In this document: one piece after another, positions 51,082-58,864 of the stretch
Numbering within the stretch: position 1 is the stretch's first letter
Layout of the letters: each line of letters begins with the position of its first letter
Assembly (NCBI RefSeq): GCF_025847235.1
Contig: NZ_JAOZEW010000024.1
Span: 1 to 64,000 of the forward strand
Length of the DNA stretch: 64,000 nucleotides
Direction: 5' to 3'
From: Flavobacterium shii
Lineage (GTDB): Bacteria; Bacteroidota; Bacteroidia; Flavobacteriales; Flavobacteriaceae
Program-made: the position numbers and the translations under genes
Notes under the pieces: generated by a model
What the model saw: the letters and a program-made list of their open reading frames with translations, nothing else
Databases searched by the model: none
What the model was told of the DNA's origin: nothing

Positions 51082-51717
51082 ATGATTTCTACTGAAGATT
51101 TTAAATTATTACCCAATAAAAATTCATTACAAAATATCTGCAAAGCAATTTCGGTTCTAGACGCTATTATTTGTCAAGAATGGGAATATCGATACTATTC
51201 CTATAACTCTAAATGGGGAGAAGGTGAAGAATTTTGCGAAATGAGAGATGGTTCTGGAGATTTAATGAATATTCTTTTTCTTGAAAATCGTTGTGTAATA
51301 AATGGTTTTGCACGCGAATATCAGCATAACAAAAAAAGTGATTTGACTAAGAACCTTCCTGAAATTTATAATGATTTCATTTTTGGCGAACCTGTTGCAT
51401 CTTTTGGAACAACATTTTGTTTGTGGACAAATGAAACCGAAAATTGGGAAGTTGGAACAATTGAAGATTATAATGACAACTCAGCCGAATTCCTAGACAT
51501 TTTTGATGGGAATCCACAAACTTATATCGATTGGGCAAGCGAGTATTTTGATGAATCTTATAAAGAAACAGGAATTCCATTAAAAACCGTAACCGAAATT
51601 TATGACGGTAAAATCTTGACCAAAGAAATGGTTTTGTTTATTGTAGATGAAATTGAAGATTGGGAATTACTAGAAGAAGATTTAAAAGAAATAAATTACG
51701 AATACGATTTTAAATAG
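51082..51717 (+). CDS. Acidic cytoplasmic protein of unknown function
   Basis: The 211-residue protein has no signal peptide, a highly acidic composition, and many Trp/Tyr residues (EWEYRYYSYNSKWGEGEEFCEMRDGSGD, FCLWTNETENWEVG). Similar acidic, aromatic-rich small proteins are common among immunity proteins of polymorphic toxins and among WG-repeat neighbours; no toxin is adjacent. It is 6 bp downstream of the Cys-rich gene and 10 bp upstream of the WG-repeat gene, so all three are probably one transcript. Confidence 0.65.
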   Translation: MISTEDFKLLPNKNSLQNICKAISVLDAIICQEWEYRYYSYNSKWGEGEEFCEMRDGSGDLMNILFLENRCVINGFAREYQHNKKSDLTKNLPEIYNDFIFGEPVASFGTTFCLWTNETENWEVGTIEDYNDNSAEFLDIFDGNPQTYIDWASEYFDESYKETGIPLKTVTEIYDGKILTKEMVLFIVDEIEDWELLEEDLKEINYEYDFK

Positions 51718-51727
51718 GCTAACCGCA

Positions 51728-52822
51728 ATGAAACGCATTTTCCTCCTCTATATATTTCTCTTTGTAAGCTGTACGCTATTTGCACAAAATAATGATACAT
51801 GGGCTTCGTTTTGGGATAAAGACTCCACACATACCGGATATAAAGATAAAAATGGCGTGATTAAAATTGAACCTAAATTTATGGGAATGACAATTGCCAA
51901 TAAATTTGATGATATTATTGTTGTAACCGAAGAAGAAGACCAAAGCTGGAAGAGTTATTACCTAACAAAGACTGGTAAAATAGTTGGTAGAGATAGTTTG
52001 TACATATTCGACAATGGCCCAGATTGCGAAAACGAAGGTTTTATTCGTTTTAGAGATCCTAAAACAGATAAAATGGGACTGTTTAATGGTGATGGTAAAA
52101 TCGTAATTCCTGCTGAATATAGTAACATAAACAAAGCTATAAACGGAATGATTATCGTTTTAAAAGGTGCCGAAAAAATAAACGATACTCATGATGGAGG
52201 TTGTAATCACTTTAGTTGGAGTGGCGGAAACGATTACCTTATTGATACAAATAATAAAATCCTGATTAAGAACTTTGTGTACAATGATGAACTCAATTTT
52301 TATTCTTTACAAAAATCAAAAGAACCGAGTTTAGACCCAATAAGAGAAAACTTTCTTGGTGTAGATGGGCAATATTATTCGTTTATAAATTATGATAAAG
52401 AATTTAAATTGTGGCTAAAAAACGGTCTATTATCAGATTTATCCAAAGAGAATCTACTAAAAAAATCCTATACCGAAATCTTTTATTGGAAAGAACCAAT
52501 TGGCTGGATAAGTGAACCAAAAACTAAGTTTATTAATAAAAACTACAAACTCTTAAAAGAGAAATTACTAGAACTTAACAATCCTACTTGTGATTACTTT
52601 GTTACAACCGATGGATTAAATCAATTCATCTACGAAGCAGACAAATACAATCAGTACTTTAATAATTGTAATGAATCTAAAGACTGGAAATATCCAATGA
52701 AAAATATTATTATTACTCATCGTGATAAAAAAGATTTCACCCAAGATCATTTTGATTTTTTAAGAACCGAAAAAGGATATCAGCTAATAAGTGTTTCTAT
52801 ACGTAAAGGGAAACTTAAATAG
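51728..52822 (+). CDS. Secreted WG-repeat-like protein
   Basis: The 364-residue protein has a signal peptide (MKRIFLLYIFLFVSCTLFAQ). Repeats of the WG/KWG type appear in the first half: GYKDKNGVIKIEPKFMG and KMGLFNGDGKIVIPAEYSNI, which have the G-(L/Y)-x-(D/N)-x-x-G-K-(I/V)-x-I-x-P pattern. The second half (from ~190) lacks repeats and ends in a basic tail. WG-repeat proteins are common in Bacteroidota and usually uncharacterised. The gene starts 10 bp after the previous one. Confidence 0.7.
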   Translation: MKRIFLLYIFLFVSCTLFAQNNDTWASFWDKDSTHTGYKDKNGVIKIEPKFMGMTIANKFDDIIVVTEEEDQSWKSYYLTKTGKIVGRDSLYIFDNGPDCENEGFIRFRDPKTDKMGLFNGDGKIVIPAEYSNINKAINGMIIVLKGAEKINDTHDGGCNHFSWSGGNDYLIDTNNKILIKNFVYNDELNFYSLQKSKEPSLDPIRENFLGVDGQYYSFINYDKEFKLWLKNGLLSDLSKENLLKKSYTEIFYWKEPIGWISEPKTKFINKNYKLLKEKLLELNNPTCDYFVTTDGLNQFIYEADKYNQYFNNCNESKDWKYPMKNIIITHRDKKDFTQDHFDFLRTEKGYQLISVSIRKGKLK

Positions 52823-52867
52823 TATTTAGATTATTGGATTTTTAGAATCCTTCTCAGCAAATAAATT

Positions 52868-53326
52868 ATGACAAAAGAAGATTTTAAAATCAATCTGGAA
52901 AAAGCCCTTGATGGTCTTATAGATTTTACGCAGGAAATGGTAATAAACAAATTACCAAACGATTATAAATTTATAATTAAGACCAATTGTTCATACGATG
53001 GAAATGAACTAGAAAATGATGAAGAAATTTATCCTGATGATAAAATCAATGAATCAAGTTCTATTAACCCTGCTACAAAATTGACTGCAATAGATTATTT
53101 ATGGCGAAATGGTAAAGTACCACAATGGATAAATGTACAGGTTGATAGTTGCGACTCTAATTTTAGCTACATAACATTAGAATGCTGCGGAAGATATTCG
53201 GCTTTTTTAAACCATAAAGATGCTCCTTTTCGTGGGTTAGGACCTAGTATTCCTTATCGTTACTATGATCCCATTTCTGAAAAACTGCTACAGAAAGTGG
53301 ACTTAAATGAAATAAAACAAGCTTAA
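52868..53326 (+). CDS. Cytoplasmic protein of unknown function
   Basis: The 152-residue acidic protein has no signal peptide. Features are an N-terminal helix (TKEDFKINLEKALDGLIDFTQEMV), a central NPATKLTAIDYLWRNGKVPQWINVQVDS block and a C-terminal CCGRYSAFLNHKDAPFRGLGPSIPYRYYDP. I do not recognise the family. Size, charge and setting recall immunity-type proteins; this is weak evidence. It follows the WG-repeat gene by 45 bp. Confidence 0.6.
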   Translation: MTKEDFKINLEKALDGLIDFTQEMVINKLPNDYKFIIKTNCSYDGNELENDEEIYPDDKINESSSINPATKLTAIDYLWRNGKVPQWINVQVDSCDSNFSYITLECCGRYSAFLNHKDAPFRGLGPSIPYRYYDPISEKLLQKVDLNEIKQA

Positions 53327-53389
53327 TCATGTTTTACTATAGCTATACTTTCTTTAATAAACAGGAAATAGAGGCTAAAACACAAAAAT

Positions 53390-54001
53390 ATGAGTACAAA
53401 AAAAACCTATCAAGAAGTTACCAAAAAATCAAGAATCTATGTTGACTTTGATGAAATGATTGACTTTGATTTGGTTTTATTATCTCAAAAAGACACAAAA
53501 TTAAATTCCGCAGATATTGAGGTTGAATTGAGTGAAGGAATGGGAATTGATATTTATATGGATGATGAACAAGCAAATGGTTTTAAAGACAATTTAATTG
53601 CAAGCGGAATCGTAGAAAGGAATCGTTCTGGTTTATTTGAAATCTCAAAATGGTGTTGCCGAATTGATGAAAACGGAATTCAACATGAAAGTGAGGAAAT
53701 CGAAAAGAATCTAAAATCTAAAGATTCGACCGTAGTTATAAATACATTATTAGAAATAACTTTCCATAACCAAAACTGGGAATGGGTTCAGGATTTATGT
53801 ATTGAATTACTCGAAAATAAAAATCCAGATATAAAAGGATTGGCCGTAACTTGTATTGGTCATATTGCCAGAATACATAGAGTTATAGATAAAGAAAATG
53901 TTCTAAAAGCATTTGAAAGCAGAAAAGACGATGACACTATTTGTGGAAGAATTAAAGATGCAATTGATGATATTAATGTGTTTGTGACAGATAAAAAATA
54001 A
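53390..54001 (+). CDS. Protein of unknown function with C-terminal HEAT-like region
   Basis: The 203-residue acidic protein has an unassigned N-terminal half (VDFDEMIDFDLVLLSQKDTKLNSADIEVELSEGMGIDIYMDD) and a C-terminal helical stretch (EEIEKNLKSKDSTVVINTLLEITFHNQNWEWVQDLCIELLENKNPDIKGLAVTCIGHIARIH) that reads as two or three HEAT-type helical pairs. HEAT repeats usually bind proteins. It is the last gene of the unknown cluster. Confidence 0.65.
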   Translation: MSTKKTYQEVTKKSRIYVDFDEMIDFDLVLLSQKDTKLNSADIEVELSEGMGIDIYMDDEQANGFKDNLIASGIVERNRSGLFEISKWCCRIDENGIQHESEEIEKNLKSKDSTVVINTLLEITFHNQNWEWVQDLCIELLENKNPDIKGLAVTCIGHIARIHRVIDKENVLKAFESRKDDDTICGRIKDAIDDINVFVTDKK

Positions 54002-54044
54002 AGTAATATTCAACAAATTCTTCTTTTCACTAAAATACAAAGGT

Positions 54045-54052
54045 TAACTTTG
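54045..54052 (+). promoter_or_regulatory. Probable -7 element of the SMR exporter gene
   Basis: TAACTTTG, 14 bp before the ATG, lies inside a small inverted repeat ACAAAG/CTTTGT, so initiation may be close to the start codon. Confidence 0.45.
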
Positions 54053-54066
54053 TAAAAACGTGAATT

Positions 54067-54399
54067 ATGAAAAACTTTTTATTTTTAGGGATTGCCATTA
54101 TATTTGAAATCATTGCAACTTCGGCATTAAAAAAATCAGAACAGTTTACTCAACTTATTCCAAGCATAATAACATTTATAGGATATGCAGGTGCATTTTA
54201 CTTCCTTAGTTTTGCTATAAGAACAATTCCTGTTGGTGTTGCCTATGCCATTTGGTCTGGAGTTGGGATAGTATTAATTACCATTATCGGAGCTCTATTC
54301 TTTAAACAAGCTCCCGATTTACCTGCAATAATCGGATTGGCATTAATCATTATTGGCGTTGTTGTTATCAATGTTTTTTCTAAAACTACATCACATTAG
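54067..54399 (+). CDS. Small multidrug resistance (SMR) family exporter
   Basis: The 110-residue protein has four membrane helices, the essential Glu14 in helix 1 (GIAIIFEIIATSALKKSEQF) and the SMR signatures FAIRTIPVGVAYAIWSGVG and FFKQAPDLPAIIGLALIIIGVV. It acts as a dual-topology dimer exporting cations or guanidinium. Which one cannot be told. The fic gene begins 42 bp downstream behind its own promoter. Confidence 0.92.
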   Translation: MKNFLFLGIAIIFEIIATSALKKSEQFTQLIPSIITFIGYAGAFYFLSFAIRTIPVGVAYAIWSGVGIVLITIIGALFFKQAPDLPAIIGLALIIIGVVVINVFSKTTSH

Positions 54400-54411
54400 A
54401 TTAAAAAACAG

Positions 54412-54440
54412 TACTTTTGATAGTATCAAATGATACTATC
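54412..54440 (+). promoter_or_regulatory. fic promoter -7 element overlapping a perfect 22-bp palindrome that abuts the start codon
   Basis: TACTTTTG (54412-54419) is followed by GATAGTATCA (54419-54428), AA, and TGATACTATC (54431-54440). The arms are perfectly complementary, and the ATG begins at 54441. The palindrome covers the expected transcription start. It could be an operator, or a hairpin at the translation start. Confidence 0.7.
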
Positions 54441-55394
54441 ATGAAACCTCCGTATGATATCACTCCCATTATATTAAAACTTATCAGTTCTATTTCTGAA
54501 AAAATTGGAGCCTTAAATGCTGTCAATTTAGACAAGCAATCTCCTCAGTTAAGAAAACAAAACAGGATAAAAACAATTCATTCTTCTTTACAAATCGAAG
54601 GAAATACTTTGACAGAAGAACAAATTACAGCTTTAATAGAAAACAAACGTGTCATAGGTCCTGAAAAAGATGTTCTGGAAGTTCTTAATGCTATTAAAGT
54701 ATATGAAAAATTAGATCAATACAAACCAACATCATCTAAAAGCTTTTTAGATGCGCATTCTGCATTAATGAAAAATTTAATTCCTGATTTTGGAAAATAC
54801 CGTCAACAAGGTGTTGGAATAGTCAAAGGAACAAAAGTTACCCATGTTGCGCCACCACATAAGAATGTCCCTCATTTAATGAATGATTTATTTGATTATT
54901 TAAAAGACAAAGATGAGTTAACTCTAATTAAAAGTTGTGTTTTTCATTATGAAATGGAATTCATTCATCCTTTTTTAGATGGGAATGGTAGAATGGGAAG
55001 ATTGTGGCAAACCTTAATTTTAATGAATGAATATCCCGTCTTTGAGTTTTTACCTTTTGAAACTTTAATTAGCCAAACCCAAAAGGAATATTACAAATCA
55101 CTTGCTATAAGTGATAATACTGGAAAATCAACTCATTTTATTGAGTATATGCTTGGGGTTATAAATACATCACTGGAAAATTTATTGAACTATAACAATA
55201 GAACAATAAGAGATATTGACCGTCTAGATTACTTTTCGATGTTAGGAGTTCGTGAATTTACGAGAAAAGATTACATGAATGTTTTTAAAGAAATATCATC
55301 TGCCACTGCAAGTAGAGATTTAAAAAAAGGGGTAGAACTTAAGATTTTCAAAATTGAAGGAAATCAAAATAAGACAAAGTACATTTTACTCTAA
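54441..55394 (+). CDS. Fic-family AMP transferase with N-terminal inhibitory motif and C-terminal winged helix
   Basis: The 317-residue protein has the inhibitory motif SLQIEG (Ser49, Glu53, class II [ST]xxxE[GN]), the catalytic Fic motif HPFLDGNGRMGR (His176-Arg187) and a C-terminal winged-helix-like domain (FTRKDYMNVFKEISSATASRDLKKGVELKIFKIEG). Fic enzymes transfer AMP or related groups to target proteins. I use the ATG at 54441 because the alternative TTG at 54417 lies inside the palindrome and promoter. No antitoxin-type partner gene is adjacent; inhibition is in cis. Confidence 0.9.
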   Translation: MKPPYDITPIILKLISSISEKIGALNAVNLDKQSPQLRKQNRIKTIHSSLQIEGNTLTEEQITALIENKRVIGPEKDVLEVLNAIKVYEKLDQYKPTSSKSFLDAHSALMKNLIPDFGKYRQQGVGIVKGTKVTHVAPPHKNVPHLMNDLFDYLKDKDELTLIKSCVFHYEMEFIHPFLDGNGRMGRLWQTLILMNEYPVFEFLPFETLISQTQKEYYKSLAISDNTGKSTHFIEYMLGVINTSLENLLNYNNRTIRDIDRLDYFSMLGVREFTRKDYMNVFKEISSATASRDLKKGVELKIFKIEGNQNKTKYILL

Positions 55395-55427
55395 ATTGAA
55401 TCTCTTTATCATATAATTACAAAGACA

Positions 55428-55889
55428 ATGAACTTAAGAAAAGCTACTATTTCTGACCTAAAAGAAATGCAGAAATTGTATATCGAAACTATCAAACATG
55501 TTTGCAAAAACGATTATAATTCAGCTCAAATAGAAGTTTGGATTTCAGGAGTTAAAAATACGGAACGCTGGATTGACGTTATCAATACACAATTTGTTTT
55601 ATTAGCAACTATACAAGATAAAATCGCGGGTTTTGGAACTTTGAAAAATCACAATTACATTGACTTCTTTTACATCCATAAAGATTTTCAGCGACAGGGA
55701 ATTGCCGATAAACTCTTAACCGAATTAGAACTTGAAGCAAAGAAACAACATACTAAAACAATAACATCTGACATAAGTATAACCGCCAAACCTTTCTTTG
55801 AGAAAAAAGGATTTATTGTAAAAGCTGAACAAAAGAATATCCGATTAGGTGTTGAAATTATCAATTACAAAATGGAGAAGCAATTATAG
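55428..55889 (+). CDS. GNAT-family N-acetyltransferase
   Basis: The 153-residue protein has the GNAT fold: MNLRKATISDLKEMQKLY start, core strand IAGFGTLKNHNYIDFFYIHKDFQRQGIADKLLTELE with the acetyl-CoA pyrophosphate loop QRQGIA, and ITAKPFFEKKGFIV near the C terminus. Substrate unknown. It follows fic by 33 bp and may be co-transcribed. Confidence 0.88.
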   Translation: MNLRKATISDLKEMQKLYIETIKHVCKNDYNSAQIEVWISGVKNTERWIDVINTQFVLLATIQDKIAGFGTLKNHNYIDFFYIHKDFQRQGIADKLLTELELEAKKQHTKTITSDISITAKPFFEKKGFIVKAEQKNIRLGVEIINYKMEKQL

Positions 55890-55899
55890 CACTTAAAGT

Positions 55900-56085
55900 C
55901 TAACGGAGTAAATCTCTCGCAAAGTCGCAAAGTTTTAATTTTAAAATTAAGTCAATCTTTGTCGACGTACTTTGCGCCCTTCGACTTCGCTCAGGGTGAC
56001 AATATTATGAAAAAACTTTGCGTCTTTGCAGGCAAAACCATTGCGAGCTTTGCGTAAATCTTTGCTTACTTTGCGGTTAACAAAA
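55900..56085. repeat. GCAAAG/CTTTGC repeat cluster with an embedded CTTCGACTTCGCTCAGGGTGAC block
   Basis: The region holds repeated CGCAAAG, TTTGCG and TTTGCG-TCTTTGC units, ending in TTTGCGGTTAA. At 55980-56001 a segment reads CCTTCGACTTCGCTCAGGGTGACA. The end is shared with the repeat at 29303-29387. It shows no gene. The rest up to 56178 holds no clear promoter. Confidence 0.6.
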
Positions 56086-56178
56086 CACAATTCACTTTCT
56101 GTTTAAAAAAACACAGCAAGTTTCGGATTTTATGCCCGCAAAAACCAATCGATATTTGCATTATAAAATTAAACGAAA

Positions 56179-57030
56179 ATGAACACACAGGAAAACATTA
56201 ATTATAATCGCATTGCCGATGCAATAGATTATATCAAAGCTAACTTTAAGGAACAACCCAACTTAGATGAGGTTGCCGAAAAAGTACATTTAAGTCCGTT
56301 TCACTTTCAGCGTTTGTTTACAGAATGGGCAGGAACAAGTCCGAAGAAATTCTTGCAATATATAAGTGTTGAACATGCCAAAAAAATCCTCAAAGAAAAC
56401 AATCAGGTCACTTTATTTGATGCCGCTTATGACACGGGACTTTCTGGAACAAGTCGTTTGCATGATTTATTTGTAAACATCGAAGGAATGACTCCTGCCG
56501 AATATAAAAACGGTGGTAAAAACCTAGAAATTAATTTCAGTTTTGCCGAAAGTCCGTTTGGGAATATTATTGTAGCTTCTACTAGTAAAGGAGTTTGTTA
56601 TATGGCTTTCGCCGAAGATGAAAAAACCGGATTTCATCATTTGCAACACAAATTCCCAAATGCAACATTCTCTCGGAAACTAGATTTAGTACAACAAAAT
56701 GCTTTATTTATTTTTCAGAATGACTGGAGTAAATTATCCGAAATAAAACTGCATTTAAAAGGAACTGATTTTCAGTTAAAGGTCTGGGAAACGCTGCTCA
56801 AAATTCCAATGGGACAACTCTCTACCTACGGTTCTATTGCACAACAAATAGAAAAACCTAATGCTTCTCGTGCAGTAGGAACGGCTATTGGCAGTAATCC
56901 AGTAGCATTCCTGATTCCGTGTCACCGCGTTATTCAATCATCAGGAACTTTTGGCGGATATATGTGGGGAAATACCCGAAAAACAGCCATTATTGGTTGG
57001 GAGGGTGTGCAATCTAACTCGGAAATTTAA
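56179..57030 (+). CDS. AraC-type DNA-binding domain fused to O6-methylguanine-DNA methyltransferase (Ada-like)
   Basis: The 283-residue protein joins an AraC helix-turn-helix domain (~10-110: LDEVAEKVHLSPFHFQRLFTEWAGTSPKKFLQ) to an MGMT domain (~118-275) with acceptor Cys248 in the motif IPCHRV, preceded by QLKVWETLLKIPMGQLSTYGSIA. The N-terminal methylphosphotriester zinc domain of E. coli Ada is absent here. A related domain is encoded separately at 57932. As in Ada, the protein may repair O6-methylguanine and regulate its neighbours. The 2OG oxygenase gene follows after 11 bp. Confidence 0.93.
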   Translation: MNTQENINYNRIADAIDYIKANFKEQPNLDEVAEKVHLSPFHFQRLFTEWAGTSPKKFLQYISVEHAKKILKENNQVTLFDAAYDTGLSGTSRLHDLFVNIEGMTPAEYKNGGKNLEINFSFAESPFGNIIVASTSKGVCYMAFAEDEKTGFHHLQHKFPNATFSRKLDLVQQNALFIFQNDWSKLSEIKLHLKGTDFQLKVWETLLKIPMGQLSTYGSIAQQIEKPNASRAVGTAIGSNPVAFLIPCHRVIQSSGTFGGYMWGNTRKTAIIGWEGVQSNSEI

Positions 57031-57041
57031 ACCCTATTTTC

Positions 57042-57755
57042 ATGCAAAATATACAATCAAAAATTGCTTCTCTTAATTGGGAAAGCATCACCGAATCTAT
57101 GCACGAAAATGGATATGCAATAATTCCTAATGTGCTTAATAACGACCAATGTGAAGATTTGAAATTCGATTATTCAAATCCTAATTTATACCGAAAAACG
57201 GTTGTTATGGAACGTTATCGTTTTGGCTTAGGCGAATACAAATATTTTAATTATCCATTGCCTGATTTAATTCAAACGATTCGTTCGGCTATTTATCCTA
57301 AACTTGCTCCAATTGCAAATGTCTGGATGAAGGCATTAAATATAAACACCGTTTTTCCTGAATCTCATGAAAAATTATTAGAACAATGTCACGCCAATAA
57401 TCAGTTAAAAGCGACTGTTTTAATTTTAAAATATGGCAAAAGCGGTTTTAATACCTTGCATCAGGATTTGTACGGAGATATTTATTTTCCGATTCAGATT
57501 GTGCTTTTCTTAAACGAACCCGATCAAGATTTTACTGGTGGTGAATTTGTATTAACGCAACAAACTCCCAGAGCGCAATCTAAAGCTATTGTTCTGAAAC
57601 CTAAAAAAGGTGATGTTCTGGTTTTTACCACCAATTTTAGACCTATAAAAGGTTCTAAAGGTTATTATCGTGTAAATATGAAACATGGTGTTAGTGAGAT
57701 TCATTCTGGCGAACGACATACATTGGGGATAATTTTTCATGATGCGTTAAGTTAA
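57042..57755 (+). CDS. 2-Oxoglutarate/Fe(II)-dependent oxygenase
   Basis: The 237-residue protein has the iron motif HQD (NTLHQDLYGDIYFPIQIVLFLNEPD) and a second His with Arg downstream in the region HGVSEIHSGERHTLGIIFHDALS, plus FTGGEFVL. It is annotated in similar genomes as a 2OG-Fe(II) oxygenase next to Ada-type genes. It is probably part of the alkylation response, substrate unknown. It is 11 bp behind the Ada-like gene. Confidence 0.85.
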   Translation: MQNIQSKIASLNWESITESMHENGYAIIPNVLNNDQCEDLKFDYSNPNLYRKTVVMERYRFGLGEYKYFNYPLPDLIQTIRSAIYPKLAPIANVWMKALNINTVFPESHEKLLEQCHANNQLKATVLILKYGKSGFNTLHQDLYGDIYFPIQIVLFLNEPDQDFTGGEFVLTQQTPRAQSKAIVLKPKKGDVLVFTTNFRPIKGSKGYYRVNMKHGVSEIHSGERHTLGIIFHDALS

Positions 57756-57821
57756 GGTTTAAAGGAACAGAGAAACAAAGGTTCAAAGGTTTCCTATAGA
57801 TACGCACAGGACAGACGCACA

Positions 57822-57910
57822 GTGTAGAGACGCACCGCAGTGCGTCTAACATCACGTATTAACCCAATGAGGACAATCTTTGTGTAGACGCACTGCGGTG
57901 CATCTCTACA
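57822..57910. repeat. Two GACGCA/TGCGTC palindromic repeats
   Basis: TAGAGACGCACCGCAGTGCG followed by TCTAAC (57825-57848), and GTAGACGCACTGCGGTGCA followed by TCTCTACA (57884-57910). Both match the copy at 24633-24657. They sit between the 2OG oxygenase and the Ada-type gene. Confidence 0.7.
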
Positions 57911-57931
57911 GAATAAAAATATAATAACATT

Positions 57932-58189
57932 ATGATTGAGCACAATGAGATTTCAGATTTAGATTTACGAAATAAGATTAAAAATGTAGAAATTTGCTTT
58001 GGTGGAAACCGAAAGCTAAAAATTTACGGAACATTAAGATGTAGTTCTGGTAAAAGAATGAAACGCGAAAATCGAGTTTTCTTTTTATCCGAAGATGAAG
58101 CTAAACAAAATGGTTTTAGACCTTGTGGACATTGTATGAAAGCTGAATATAAAAAATGGAAAAAATGGACTTATTTAATCCCGAAATAG
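57932..58189 (+). CDS. Stand-alone Ada-type metal-binding domain protein without the methyl-acceptor Cys
   Basis: The 85-residue protein resembles the N-terminal zinc domain of Ada: RCSSGKRMKRENRVFFLSEDEAKQNGFRPCGHCMKA. The Cys37, Cys65 and Cys68 ligands match Ada Cys42, Cys69 and Cys72. The position of Cys38, the residue that accepts methyl from phosphotriesters in Ada, is Gly33. It is therefore not a phosphotriester repair enzyme of the usual type. Its stop lies 34 bp inside the alkB frame, so the genes are coupled. Confidence 0.8.
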   Translation: MIEHNEISDLDLRNKIKNVEICFGGNRKLKIYGTLRCSSGKRMKRENRVFFLSEDEAKQNGFRPCGHCMKAEYKKWKKWTYLIPK

Positions 58190-58773
58190 ACGAAACGACC
58201 AATTTATTACCTAAAGATGGAATTGTAAATTATTACGGTAAATTATTTTCAAGAGAAAATTCGAACCATTATCTGGATATTCTACTCAATACTATCGAAT
58301 GGAGAAATGACGAAGCAATTATCTTTGGGAAATTAATAATTACAAAACGTAAGGTAGCTTGGTATGGAGATTCTCCTTTTGAATACACGTATTCTAACAC
58401 TACAAAAAAAGCGCTTCCGTGGACAAAGGAATTACTTGAATTAAAAACTGTCATAGAAGAAAAAACAGGCGAAACTTTTAATTCTTGTTTGCTTAATTTA
58501 TATCATTCTGGCGACGAGGGAATGGCATGGCATAGTGATGCCGAAAAAGATTTGAAAAAAAATGGTGCTATTGCTTCTGTAAGTTTTGGTGCGGAACGAA
58601 AGTTTGCTTTCAAACATAAAGACACCAAAGAAACTGTTTCTTTAATCTTAGAACATGGTAGTTTATTGGTCATGAAAGACACTACACAAACCCATTGGTT
58701 ACATCGATTACCGCCAACAAAAACAATATCAAGACCTAGAGTAAACTTGACGTTTAGAACTATTGTTGAGTAA
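58156..58773 (+). CDS. AlkB-type alpha-ketoglutarate-dependent DNA/RNA demethylase
   Basis: The 205-residue protein has the AlkB signature: NLYHSGDEGMAWHSDAEKDL with iron ligands His126-x-Asp128, LHRLPP with His183, and RPRVNLTFR for 2-oxoglutarate binding. The enzyme oxidatively removes methyl from 1-methyladenine and 3-methylcytosine. The ATG at 58156 overlaps the Ada-type gene by 34 bp; an alternative is ATG 58165. It is the last gene of the alkylation cluster. Confidence 0.93.
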   Translation: MEKMDLFNPEIDETTNLLPKDGIVNYYGKLFSRENSNHYLDILLNTIEWRNDEAIIFGKLIITKRKVAWYGDSPFEYTYSNTTKKALPWTKELLELKTVIEEKTGETFNSCLLNLYHSGDEGMAWHSDAEKDLKKNGAIASVSFGAERKFAFKHKDTKETVSLILEHGSLLVMKDTTQTHWLHRLPPTKTISRPRVNLTFRTIVE

Positions 58774-58781
58774 GTTTTTAA

Positions 58782-58833
58782 ACCATTAGGGGATTAAGTT
58801 TAAATTCTTAATTTTTCTTAATCCCCTAATGGT
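58782..58833. terminator. Long inverted repeat between alkB and the NrtR-like gene (probable bidirectional terminator)
   Basis: Seventeen-bp perfect arms, ACCATTAGGGGATTAAG at 58782-58798 and CTTAATCCCCTAATGGT at 58817-58833, separated by 18 AT-rich nt. The genes converge on it. Confidence 0.65.
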
Positions 58834-58864
58834 AAATTTAAAAAACTTATTCTTCAATATTGTT

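Noticed and set aside
54417..54440. TTG start for the Fic protein
   Set aside because: It would place the first 8 codons in the palindrome and promoter. The ATG at 54441 gives a normal start.
58782..58833. Inverted repeat as an attachment site or insertion-sequence end
   Set aside because: No transposase or target duplication is present. Its position between convergent genes fits a terminator.
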